From contig NZ_CP024311.1 of the NCBI RefSeq assembly GCF_002944315.1, positions 2,766,501 through 2,830,500 on the forward strand: 64,000 nucleotides of DNA, written 5' to 3'. Below are positions 1 to 6,540 of the stretch, in pieces. A program made the translations under genes and the position numbers. The stretch is from Rhizobium sp. NXC24. GTDB taxonomy: Bacteria; Pseudomonadota; Alphaproteobacteria; Rhizobiales; Rhizobiaceae. The notes under the pieces are model-generated. The model made no database searches, was not told the origin of the DNA, and was given only the letters and a program-made list of their open reading frames with translations. Every line of letters begins with the position of its first letter. The stretch's first letter is position 1.

Positions 1-154
1 GGATGGGATTGCTGAGCACGAGGATGCGACGCGAGCGCTCCGGCACCGCCGGCCCATCATGCCAGAGCGGACGCGGCACCACGATGCCGAGGACGACGAT
101 CACGACAAGCGCAAGTATCGCGATCAGAACGCGTTTGAATATCTTTGAAATCAC
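1..154 (-). CDS. Partial N-terminus of a membrane-anchored protein, possibly TIGR02117/DUF2459 family
   Basis: Only the first 51 codons are in the window; the gene runs off the left edge. Reading from a GTG at 154, the product begins with a short basic stretch (ISKIFKR), then one hydrophobic segment of about 18 residues rich in V, I and L, then a periplasmic-looking start ending in RRILVLSNPI. That last motif resembles the start of the TIGR02117/DUF2459 domain, a family of unknown function found in rhizobia; this is recollection, not a search result. A purine-rich GTAGGGG lies upstream but is poorly spaced, so the start is uncertain. It would be co-directional with trpE(G) upstream of it. Confidence 0.45.
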   Translation of the reverse strand, partial: MISKIFKRVLIAILALVVIVVLGIVVPRPLWHDGPAVPERSRRILVLSNPI

Positions 155-282
155 CGACCGTAAGCCCCTACCGACATTGAATGTCTTCAGGGCTTGTTGG
201 CCTCTTTCAAGGCAAAAAACATCCCCATGCACTTTTTTCGTGTGCACGGGTTTGTTCAAGCATCAGTGGCTGCGATTTTGCG

Positions 283-2472
283 TCACGCAGCCTTGGTTTT
301 TGCCCGCCGCGCCAGATGAGCGACGACGTTCTCGATCATCCGCATGCCGGCATCGCCGCCGAGCGTCATGATCGATTCCGGATGGAACTGCACGGCCGCG
401 ATCGGCTCCTTCACATGCTCGATGCCCATGATCGTGCCGTCCTCGCTTTCGGCCGTGATCATGAAGTCACGCGGCAAGCTGGACGGATCGGCAAAGATCG
501 AATGATAGCGCCCGACGGTCACCTCACGGCCGAGGCCAGAGAAAACCAGACCGGGCTCCAACACGCGGATGCGTGAGGGCTTGCCATGCATCGGGATCGC
601 CAGATGGCGTAGCTCGCCGCCATAGGCTTCGGCAAGCGCCTGCAAGCCCAGGCAGACGCCGAAGATCGGCAGATTGCGCGCCCTCGTCTTTTTGATGGTC
701 GCCTTGCAATCGAAATCTTTCGGGTTGCCGGGACCTGGCGACAGCACGACCAAATCCGGATCCAGCCGGTCGAAAACCTCTTCCGGCACGGGCGTACGCA
801 CGGTCGAAACCGTCGCACCGGTCTGGCGGAAGTAATTCGCCAGCGTGTGCACGAAACTGTCTTCATGGTCTACGAGCAGGATCTTCACGCCCTTGCCGAC
901 CGAGGCGACGTCGCGCTGCTGCTTGCCGGAATTCGCAGCCTTGGCATCACGGATAGCGGACAACATGGCGGATGCCTTCAATTCGGTTTCTGCTTCTTCT
1001 TCTTCTGGGATGGAGTCGTTCAGCAATGTAGCGCCAGCACGAACCTCGGCAATGCCGTCCTTGATGCGCACGGTGCGCAGTGTCAGGCCGGTATTCATGT
1101 CGCCGTTGAAGCCGACCATGCCGATCGCGCCGCCATACCATGCGCGCGGGCTCTTTTCATGGTTCTCGATAAAGCGCATTGCCCATAGCTTCGGTGCGCC
1201 GGTGACGGTGACGGCCCAAGCGTGGCTGAGGAACCCGTCAAAAGCATCCATATCGTCGCGCAGGCGGCCCTCGATATGGTCGACCGTGTGGATCAACCGC
1301 GAATACATCTCGATCTGCCGGCGGCCGATGACCTTCACCGAGCCTGGCTCGCAGACGCGGCTCTTGTCGTTACGGTCGACGTCCGAGCACATGGTCAGCT
1401 CGGACTCGTCCTTCTTGGAATTCAAAAGCTTCAGGATCTGCTCGCTGTCGGCGATCGGATCGTCGCCGCGCTTGATCGTGCCGGAGATCGGGCAGGTTTC
1501 GATGCGGCGGCCCGAGACGCGAACGAACATTTCCGGCGAAGCGCCGACGAGATATTCCTGATTGCCGAGATTGATGAAGAAGGAATAGGGAGACGGATTG
1601 ATCGCTTTCAGCCGCTTGGAGATATCGGAGGGCTTGCTCTCGCAGCGTTCCATGAACTTCTGGCCCGGAACGACTTCGAAGAGATCGCCCTTGCGGAAAC
1701 TTTCCTTCGCCTTGACCACCAGCTCGGCATATTCGCCGGGGCGATGATCGCTCTTCGGGGGAATGGTGCTCGTCTGACGGAACGGCTCGGCAGCGATGTC
1801 GCCGGACTTGCCTTCGGTGGAGACGCCGCCCTTGGCGAAATCGTAACGATCGATCCAGGCCTTAGCGGAGTAGTTGTCGACCACCAGGATTTCGTCCGGC
1901 AGATAAAGCACCATGTCGCGCTGATCGTCGGGACGCTTGAGCTTCAGATCGATCGCATCAAACTGGAAAGCGAGATCGTAGCCGAAGGCACCGTAGAAGC
2001 CGATGCTGGCGTCGGCCTGCGAGTAGAAGAGATCGGTCACGGCGCGCAGCACCGTGAAGACGGTCGGCATCTTCGAGCGCTCTTCCTCAGTGAAGACACG
2101 ATCCGGCATCTTTACCGCCAGATCGAGCCGGCGCGGCGTTGAGGCACCAAGCACGACCTCGGAAACGGTCTTCAGCTTCTCCGCGATGAAGCCGAGAATG
2201 ACCTCGCCACGCTCGTTATAAGCTTCGATCCAGACATTGCGTCCATTGCAGGAAAGACCAAGCGGCGGATCGACGATGGCGGTATCCCAACGGGTGTAGC
2301 GGCCGGGATATTCGTAGTTCGACGAAAACACCGCGCCGCGGCGCTCGTCGAGCTTGTCGATATAGGACGAAACCGCATCCGCATAAGGCGTCGGCCGGCG
2401 CTGCCGGGTGACGGTGATCCCGCCCTTCGTCTCGTAGATTTCCGCACCATCATCCCGAAGGATCGTTACCAT
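283..2472 (-). CDS. trpE(G): Anthranilate synthase, fused TrpE-TrpG
   Basis: Converts chorismate and glutamine to anthranilate, the first committed step of tryptophan synthesis, in the cytoplasm. The 729-residue protein is the single-chain form typical of rhizobia. Residues 1 to about 520 are the chorismate-binding TrpE part ([25 protein letters not shown], and a [20 protein letters not shown] stretch). Residues from about 530 are a class I glutamine amidotransferase with the oxyanion/nucleophile segment [16 protein letters not shown] (catalytic Cys) and the His-Glu pair in [15 protein letters not shown] ribosome site precedes the ATG. Expression is expected to be set by the leader peptide and terminator at 2521-2635. 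No other trp gene is adjacent, consistent with the split trp genes of rhizobia. Confidence 0.97.
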   Translation of the reverse strand: MVTILRDDGAEIYETKGGITVTRQRRPTPYADAVSSYIDKLDERRGAVFSSNYEYPGRYTRWDTAIVDPPLGLSCNGRNVWIEAYNERGEVILGFIAEKLKTVSEVVLGASTPRRLDLAVKMPDRVFTEEERSKMPTVFTVLRAVTDLFYSQADASIGFYGAFGYDLAFQFDAIDLKLKRPDDQRDMVLYLPDEILVVDNYSAKAWIDRYDFAKGGVSTEGKSGDIAAEPFRQTSTIPPKSDHRPGEYAELVVKAKESFRKGDLFEVVPGQKFMERCESKPSDISKRLKAINPSPYSFFINLGNQEYLVGASPEMFVRVSGRRIETCPISGTIKRGDDPIADSEQILKLLNSKKDESELTMCSDVDRNDKSRVCEPGSVKVIGRRQIEMYSRLIHTVDHIEGRLRDDMDAFDGFLSHAWAVTVTGAPKLWAMRFIENHEKSPRAWYGGAIGMVGFNGDMNTGLTLRTVRIKDGIAEVRAGATLLNDSIPEEEEAETELKASAMLSAIRDAKAANSGKQQRDVASVGKGVKILLVDHEDSFVHTLANYFRQTGATVSTVRTPVPEEVFDRLDPDLVVLSPGPGNPKDFDCKATIKKTRARNLPIFGVCLGLQALAEAYGGELRHLAIPMHGKPSRIRVLEPGLVFSGLGREVTVGRYHSIFADPSSLPRDFMITAESEDGTIMGIEHVKEPIAAVQFHPESIMTLGGDAGMRMIENVVAHLARRAKTKAA

Positions 2473-2520
2473 TGTTCCTCACTCCGTTGTCGGGCCCGGA
2501 TGACAGGCGGCCTTTATAAC

Positions 2521-2550
2521 AAAAAAGCCGCCTCGAATTTTCGGGCGGCT
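2521..2550 (-). terminator. trp attenuator (Rho-independent terminator)
   Basis: On the minus strand AGCCGCC and GGCGGCT form a perfect 7-bp stem around an 11-base loop, followed by six U residues, 49 bases before the trpE(G) start. It lies 37 bases past the stop of the tryptophan-rich leader peptide. The loop carries UCGAGG, which can pair with CCUCGA just after the leader stop codon, giving a plausible antiterminator that would break this stem. Confidence 0.9.
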
Positions 2551-2587
2551 CACTCGTCGTCTTTGAACACGATTGGTCGAGGCCGCT

Positions 2588-2635
2588 TCAGCGTGCCCAC
2601 CACCAAACTGCAATGTTGTTCAAGGACATGTTCAT
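2588..2635 (-). CDS. trpL: trp leader peptide
   Basis: A 15-codon ORF (MNMSLNNIAVWWWAR) with three consecutive tryptophan codons near its end, ahead of the trp attenuator. Ribosomes slow at UGG-UGG-UGG when charged tRNA-Trp is scarce, which would favour the antiterminator and transcription of trpE(G). The WWWAR ending is as I recall for the S. meliloti peptide. No Shine-Dalgarno sequence is visible and the -10 box ends 8 bases before the first ATG, so translation is probably leaderless from the first ATG; a second in-frame ATG lies at 2629. Confidence 0.9.
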   Translation of the reverse strand: MNMSLNNIAVWWWAR

Positions 2636-2643
2636 GGCGGGAA

Positions 2644-2672
2644 TTGTTAGCGTGAGATGAGGTGATGCGCAA
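2644..2672 (-). promoter_or_regulatory. trpL-trpE(G) promoter
   Basis: TTGCGC (2672-2667) and TAACAA (2649-2644) are separated by 17 bases, a good sigma-70 arrangement. The predicted start point falls on or within two bases of the trpL ATG at 2635, predicting a leaderless leader mRNA. The promoter sits in the short gap downstream of the ABC-F gene on the same strand. Confidence 0.65.
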
Positions 2673-2724
2673 GCCGCAATCTCAGGGAACGGGCAGAAAC
2701 GATGTTCGCCTCTGCCCTCGCCTT

Positions 2725-4248
2725 TTAAATCTGCCGCCCAGCCGCTGCGAAAAACTCCTCCGGTCCATCGACTTCGATCAACCGTTTTCGGTCTATAAGC
2801 CAAAAGCGATTGCCGACGGCGCGCACGAAGCTGCGATCGTGAGAAACAAGCAGGCAACTTGCCTCCTGCGCCATCAGCTCACCTTCCAGCGCTTCCTGCC
2901 CATCGATATCGAGATGGTTGGTCGGCTCATCGAGCAGGTAGAAGTTCGGATTGGTTAGCCGGAGCACCAGTATGGACAAGCGCGCCTTCTGGCCGCCCGA
3001 AAGCCTGCCGATGGCACGGCCTTGCATGTCGACACCCATGCCCGCACCAGCGAGCAGCGTGCGCGCCCGCTGTTCGCCGAGTTCGAACAGCCGCGTAATG
3101 ACCCCGAGCGGCATATCGTCCGGATCGAGATTGGAGAGCGCCTGATCGCTATAGCCTAGCGCCAGCGAAGGTGTTGCCTTGATCGCCCCCGGTGCGCTCT
3201 GATCGGCAATAGCCTTGCGGATCATCTCGATAAGCCGGGTCTTGCCCGCCCCATTATGGCCAAGCAGGACGATGCGATCGCCCTGGCAGATCCAGCGTTT
3301 GCCGGTCTTGAACAACAATGTGCCATCCGGCGTCTCGACGGACGCATCGTCCAGCGTCACCAATATCTTGGCCTGAATGCCGCGATTGGCGAGCTTGATT
3401 GCGCCGGACGAACGCTCTTGGTGGCCCGGCCGTGCCGCATCCTCCAGCCGCTCGGCGCGTGCCTTGAGCTGCTTCGTCTTCACCGTCAGCAGGTCGCTGC
3501 CGGAATTGATGCCGAGATTGTTAAGCTTGGCCGCCTGCTTGCGCAGTTGCTGCGCCGTCTTCATGTCCTTCTGGTAACGCCGCTCATCCGAGGCGTCGGC
3601 CTCGTCCAACACTGCCCGTGCCGGGCCATAGGGCAAGGCGTAGGCCGCCGATTGTTCCTGACGCAGGAACAGTGTGCGGTTGGTGACGGCATCGAGAAAG
3701 GCGCGGTCGTGGCTCGATATCAGAACCGGCACATCGCGTGGCAGAGCGTTCAACCAATCTTCGAGCAGCGCGATCTTGGCGAGATCGAGATGGTTGGTCG
3801 GCTCATCCAGCAGCAGGACGTCCGGCTCGGTTACCCAGACACGGGCGAGCATGGCAAGCCGCTGCCAACCACCGCTGAGATTGGCAAGCGCCCTCTCCCG
3901 CAGCGCCTGCGGGACGTCGAGCGAATCCAGAACGACGTCGACGCGCCAGCCCTCGCTCTCGGCTTGTTCGGCCGGCAGAGCGCGAAGTACCGCATCGTGG
4001 AAAGACATGTCAGCCAGAGCGGCGGGCACATTCTGTTCGACATATCCAACCCGAAGGCCGCGCGAACGGGTAATGTCGCCCACCGTTGGCTCCAGCCTGC
4101 CGGCGATGCAATTGAGCAGCGTGGATTTCCCCCGGCCATTTGCGGCAACGAGGCCGATGCGGTCGCCGGCGCTGACGGTGAAATTCAGATTGGAGATAAG
4201 CGGCACACCCAGGGTGATGCCGAAATTGCGGAGATTGATCAGAGTCAT
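2725..4248 (-). CDS. ABC-F family ATPase (ribosome-associated, possible antibiotic-resistance type)
   Basis: Soluble tandem ATPase of 507 residues with two ABC cassettes and no membrane segments, the ABC-F plan; members bind the ribosomal E site and act as translation factors or ribosome-protection proteins. Cassette 1 has Walker A ANGRGKST (about 36-43), signature LSGGWQ and LLLDEPTNHLD. Cassette 2 has GHNGAGKT, LSGGQK and LLDEPTNHLD. Between them is a charged linker (about 220-270, KDMKTAQQLRKQAAKLNN...). Whether it protects against a drug cannot be told from the sequence. The start follows GGAAG by 6 bases. The gene has its own promoter and a structured leader of about 265 nt holding a small ORF (see 4255-4549), unusual for a housekeeping ABC-F and common for inducible resistance members. 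Confidence 0.9.
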   Translation of the reverse strand: MTLINLRNFGITLGVPLISNLNFTVSAGDRIGLVAANGRGKSTLLNCIAGRLEPTVGDITRSRGLRVGYVEQNVPAALADMSFHDAVLRALPAEQAESEGWRVDVVLDSLDVPQALRERALANLSGGWQRLAMLARVWVTEPDVLLLDEPTNHLDLAKIALLEDWLNALPRDVPVLISSHDRAFLDAVTNRTLFLRQEQSAAYALPYGPARAVLDEADASDERRYQKDMKTAQQLRKQAAKLNNLGINSGSDLLTVKTKQLKARAERLEDAARPGHQERSSGAIKLANRGIQAKILVTLDDASVETPDGTLLFKTGKRWICQGDRIVLLGHNGAGKTRLIEMIRKAIADQSAPGAIKATPSLALGYSDQALSNLDPDDMPLGVITRLFELGEQRARTLLAGAGMGVDMQGRAIGRLSGGQKARLSILVLRLTNPNFYLLDEPTNHLDIDGQEALEGELMAQEASCLLVSHDRSFVRAVGNRFWLIDRKRLIEVDGPEEFFAAAGRQI

Positions 4249-4254
4249 GGTTTT

Positions 4255-4456
4255 CTTCCGGTCCGACCAAGCAAGCCAGCAACAGGCGCCTTATCGCCAT
4301 GTGATGCTGAAGTTGCTCGGTAGATGTCGTGATACGGCCGCTTGAACGCAAAAATTCAGCGCCGCATTACCCAACAGGGGCAGACCAGGAGGAAATGAGT
4401 GAGAGACAGCCTCTGATCAGCCCTGCAAACGCATTTGCAGGGCATGAGTCGGACCG
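4255..4456 (-). promoter_or_regulatory. Candidate translational attenuator of the ABC-F gene (long-range pairing next to the ribosome site)
   Basis: In the mRNA, CGGUCCGAC (4456-4448, inside the leader ORF) is exactly complementary to GUCGGACCG (4267-4259), whose last base is the first G of the ABC-F ribosome site GGAAG (4259-4255). A bulged extension (UUC with GAA) would reach into the GGAAG itself. Pairing would hide the start; a ribosome paused in the leader ORF would cover the first strand and free it. A second hairpin, GCCCTGCAAA/TTTGCAGGGC with a 4-base loop (4420-4443), spans the end of the leader ORF. The pairing is seen in the sequence; the mechanism is inferred. Confidence 0.5.
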
Positions 4457-4488
4457 AACTGGCGATTACGCCAGACAAACGTCATCAT
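4417..4488 (-). CDS. Small leader ORF upstream of the ABC-F gene
   Basis: A 23-codon ORF (begins MMTFVWRNRQFGPTH, ends RLQG) with an excellent ribosome site, AGGAGG, 5 bases before the first ATG and 8 before the second. It lies about 26 bases after a predicted start point and about 170 bases before the ABC-F start. Codons 6-10 form a small hairpin (TGGCG-TAAT-CGCCA), codons 11-14 contain the strand complementary to the ABC-F ribosome-site region, and the last codons form a 10-bp hairpin that ends at the stop codon. Its size, strong ribosome site and overlap with alternative structures suggest a regulatory leader peptide rather than a functional protein. Confidence 0.55.
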   Translation of the reverse strand: MMTFVWRNRQFGPTHALQMRLQG

Positions 4489-4520
4489 GCGGTCCTCCTC
4501 TCTCAATAGGTTGCGCTGCC

Positions 4521-4549
4521 TTGATAGCATTGAACGCTGTGATAGACAA
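4521..4549 (-). promoter_or_regulatory. Promoter of the ABC-F leader transcript
   Basis: TTGTCT (4549-4544) and TATCAA (4526-4521) with a 17-base spacer; predicted start near 4514. This gives a 5' leader of about 265 nt before the ABC-F ATG. The remaining 73 bases up to the end of the SDR gene at 4623 show nothing else recognisable. Confidence 0.55.
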
Positions 4550-4622
4550 TCGCGCGGCGTTTACGGGCAATCCGATGTTCGGGACGACGAAGCTGAGCAT
4601 GCGCCCGGCTTCGTCCAATTGC

Positions 4623-5519
4623 TCAGGCTGCGAAATATTCGTCTCGATCGATGTCCTGAAGGAGGCCGGGCTGCTCCGGCAGCCATCCCAGCAATTCCCG
4701 CGTCCTTTGGCTGGAGGCCGGGCAATCGAGTCCGGCAAAATGTGCGAACCAACCGAAGTGCTCTGCGGCCTCCACCTGCGTCTTGCTGACGACCGGCAGG
4801 TTCAGGCGGCGGCCGATCACGCCGGCGATCTCCCGGAACGGCACGCCCTCTTCGGCGATGCCGTGGTATCGGGCGGCCCCGGCCTCCGTCTCAAGCGCAA
4901 GCCGGTAGAGACGGGCGGCGTCGAGCCGATGCACTGCCGGCCAGAGGTTCTGCCCTTCGCCGATATAGGCGGAAACACCTTTCTCGCGGGCGATGCGGAT
5001 GAGGATCGGAACGAAACCATGATCGCCGACGCCGTGGACCGAGGGAGGAAGCCGCATCGCCGATGCGCGCACCCCTTTCGCGGCAATCGACAAAACCGCC
5101 TGTTCGGAAGCGACGCGAGGAAACGAAGCGGGACCGAATTCCGGAATCTGGTCTTCGGTCGCGAGACGACCCGGCGAAAGCAGCCCGGTCCCGGAGGTAA
5201 CGATCAGGCGGCGGTCGGAACCCGCCAGCGCCGAGCCGAGTGCCTCAATAACGCGCCTGTCCATCTCGCAATTTTCCGCAATTTTCGAGAAGTCGTGATT
5301 GAAACCAGTATGGATCACGCCATCCGAAGCGGCCGCGCCGTTGCGCAGGCTTTCCAGATCTTCAAGATCGCCTCGATGCACTTCGGCACCTGCGGCGACA
5401 AGAGATTTGGCACCGGCCTCAGAGCGGGTGAGACCGAGTACCCGATGGCCGGCATCGATCAATTCAGCAACAACAGCGGACCCTACGAAACCGGTCGCGC
5501 CGGTAACAAAAACACGCAT
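4623..5519 (-). CDS. NAD(P)-dependent SDR family dehydratase/epimerase-like protein
   Basis: A 298-residue extended short-chain dehydrogenase. The N-terminus has the Rossmann motif GATGFVGS at 7-14, an acidic residue after strand 3 ([11 protein letters not shown]), and VTSGTGLL in the place of the catalytic serine region. A canonical YxxxK is not obvious; the equivalent segment reads [11 protein letters not shown], so catalysis may differ from classical family members. Such proteins are usually annotated as NAD-dependent epimerase/dehydratase of unknown substrate. It is transcribed divergently from the XRE-type regulator at 5618 across an 98-base gap, an arrangement often seen when the regulator controls the enzyme gene. 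Confidence 0.85.
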   Translation of the reverse strand: MRVFVTGATGFVGSAVVAELIDAGHRVLGLTRSEAGAKSLVAAGAEVHRGDLEDLESLRNGAAASDGVIHTGFNHDFSKIAENCEMDRRVIEALGSALAGSDRRLIVTSGTGLLSPGRLATEDQIPEFGPASFPRVASEQAVLSIAAKGVRASAMRLPPSVHGVGDHGFVPILIRIAREKGVSAYIGEGQNLWPAVHRLDAARLYRLALETEAGAARYHGIAEEGVPFREIAGVIGRRLNLPVVSKTQVEAAEHFGWFAHFAGLDCPASSQRTRELLGWLPEQPGLLQDIDRDEYFAA

Positions 5520-5586
5520 GGGAAATTCTCCAGGTTCAAACTGAGAACACTATCCACGGATCAATTATCAGGGTAAAGTAGTGACC

Positions 5587-5601
5587 TTATACGGTTATAA
5601 T
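5587..5601 (+). promoter_or_regulatory. -10 element and palindrome in the divergent SDR/XRE regulator gap
   Basis: TTATA-CGGT-TATAA is an inverted repeat, and its right half is part of TATAAT (5596-5601), a consensus -10 box pointing toward the regulator. A bound repressor here would block that promoter. No good -35 box is seen. The -10 box overlaps the ATG at 5600, which is therefore unlikely to be the translation start. Confidence 0.45.
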
Positions 5602-5617
5602 GACTAACAGGACGAAC

Positions 5618-6445
5618 ATGCCGGCCGCAGACCACAACCCGCTTGGAACCTACCTCCGGGATCGCCGCACCAAGCTCGATCCGACCGCTTTTGGCCTTCC
5701 GCCGGGGCGCAGGCGAACGGCCGGGCTGAGGCGCGAGGAAGTGGCACAGCGCGCCAATATCAGCGCGACATGGTACACATGGCTCGAACAAGGCCGCGGC
5801 GGCGCGCCCTCGGCCGATGTACTGGACCGGATCACCCGCGCCCTGATGCTGACAAATGTCGAGCGCGAGCACCTCTTCCTGCTCGCCTTGGGCCGGCCGC
5901 CCGAGGTCCGTTACCAGCCGGCAGAAGGTGTGACGCCACGGCTTCAACGCGTGCTGGACTCGCTGGAGCTCAGCCCGGCGCTTGTGAAGAATTCCACCTG
6001 GGACATCATCGCCTGGAACCGTGCCGCTTCGGTCGTGCTCGCCAACTATGGCGATATCCCGCCGGAAGAACGCAACATTCTGCGTCTCGTTTTCTCCAGT
6101 TCCCGTGTGCGCAACGCCATGCCGGAATGGGAGGCCGATGCCCGCTTCATCGTGGCAGCGTTCCGCACTGAGGTGGCCCGGGCCGGAGCCGCCGAAAACG
6201 TCAAAGGTCTGGTCGAGGATCTCAGCCGCCGAAGCCCGGAATTCGAGGCGATGTGGCGCGACAATGACGTGCGCAGCTATGGCGAGGGCACCAAACACCT
6301 GCATCATCCGACCGCCGGTCCGATCGCCCTTGAATATTCGAGTTTTACGGTCGACGGCAGGCCCGATCTCGGCATGGTGGTCTATAATCCCGCGACATCG
6401 TCGGATGTAGACAAGGTGAGATCGCTGCTCGCGAAGCAGGCCTGA
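5618..6445 (+). CDS. XRE-type transcriptional regulator with MmyB-like ligand domain
   Basis: A 275-residue cytoplasmic regulator. The N-terminal helix-turn-helix spans about residues 5-75 (RRTAGLRREEVAQRANIS, then WYTWLEQGRGG), the strongly conserved pattern of the family whose C-terminal half is an MmyB-like PAS-related domain (about 100-270: WDIIAWNRAASVVLANYG, NILRLVF, MWRDNDVRSYGEGTKHLHHP). The chosen ATG at 5618 has AGGA five bases upstream; the in-frame ATG at 5600 overlaps a TATAAT box. It is divergent from the SDR gene, which is its likely target, by analogy with other regulators of this family beside dehydrogenase genes. Confidence 0.88.
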   Translation: MPAADHNPLGTYLRDRRTKLDPTAFGLPPGRRRTAGLRREEVAQRANISATWYTWLEQGRGGAPSADVLDRITRALMLTNVEREHLFLLALGRPPEVRYQPAEGVTPRLQRVLDSLELSPALVKNSTWDIIAWNRAASVVLANYGDIPPEERNILRLVFSSSRVRNAMPEWEADARFIVAAFRTEVARAGAAENVKGLVEDLSRRSPEFEAMWRDNDVRSYGEGTKHLHHPTAGPIALEYSSFTVDGRPDLGMVVYNPATSSDVDKVRSLLAKQA

Positions 6446-6485
6446 CCAGTCGACCCGGCAATACAGACAGCACGAAGGCCAGAAA

Positions 6486-6519
6486 ATAGAAAAAGGGCGA
6501 TGCCGAAGCACCGCCCTTT
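6486..6519 (-). terminator. Terminator of the TonB receptor gene, possibly bidirectional
   Basis: AAAGGGCG and CGCCCTTT (6492-6499, 6512-6519) pair, with an inner TGC/GCA extension and a CGAA loop. On the minus strand the stem is followed by a U-rich tract. It lies between the convergent ends of the regulator and the receptor and could serve both. Confidence 0.8.
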
Positions 6520-6540
6520 CTGCCATAACGATGAGATCGC

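Larger units (their letters stand above)
2521..2636 (-). ncRNA. rnTrpL: rnTrpL-like attenuator RNA (leader transcript)
   Basis: A transcript starting at the leader ATG and ending at the attenuator would be about 115 nt, close to the rnTrpL RNA of Sinorhizobium meliloti, which is released by attenuation and also acts in trans. Visible here are the promoter spacing, the leader ORF, the antiterminator-capable segment and the terminator. Trans activity is inferred by analogy only. The exact 5' end is predicted from the position of the -10 box. Confidence 0.7.

Noticed and set aside
200..282. Possible terminator after trpE(G)
   Set aside because: TGCAC/GTGCA can pair on the minus strand, but the stem is only 5 bp and the U-run is displaced; not convincing.
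3..371. 122-codon open frame at the left edge, plus strand
   Set aside because: Arg/Ser-rich shadow of the minus-strand membrane-anchored protein and of the trpE(G) end.
4329..5576. 415-codon open frame on the plus strand across the ABC-F leader and SDR gene
   Set aside because: Antisense to the SDR gene with its Rossmann motif, and it crosses the promoter and leader of the ABC-F gene. No conserved motif.
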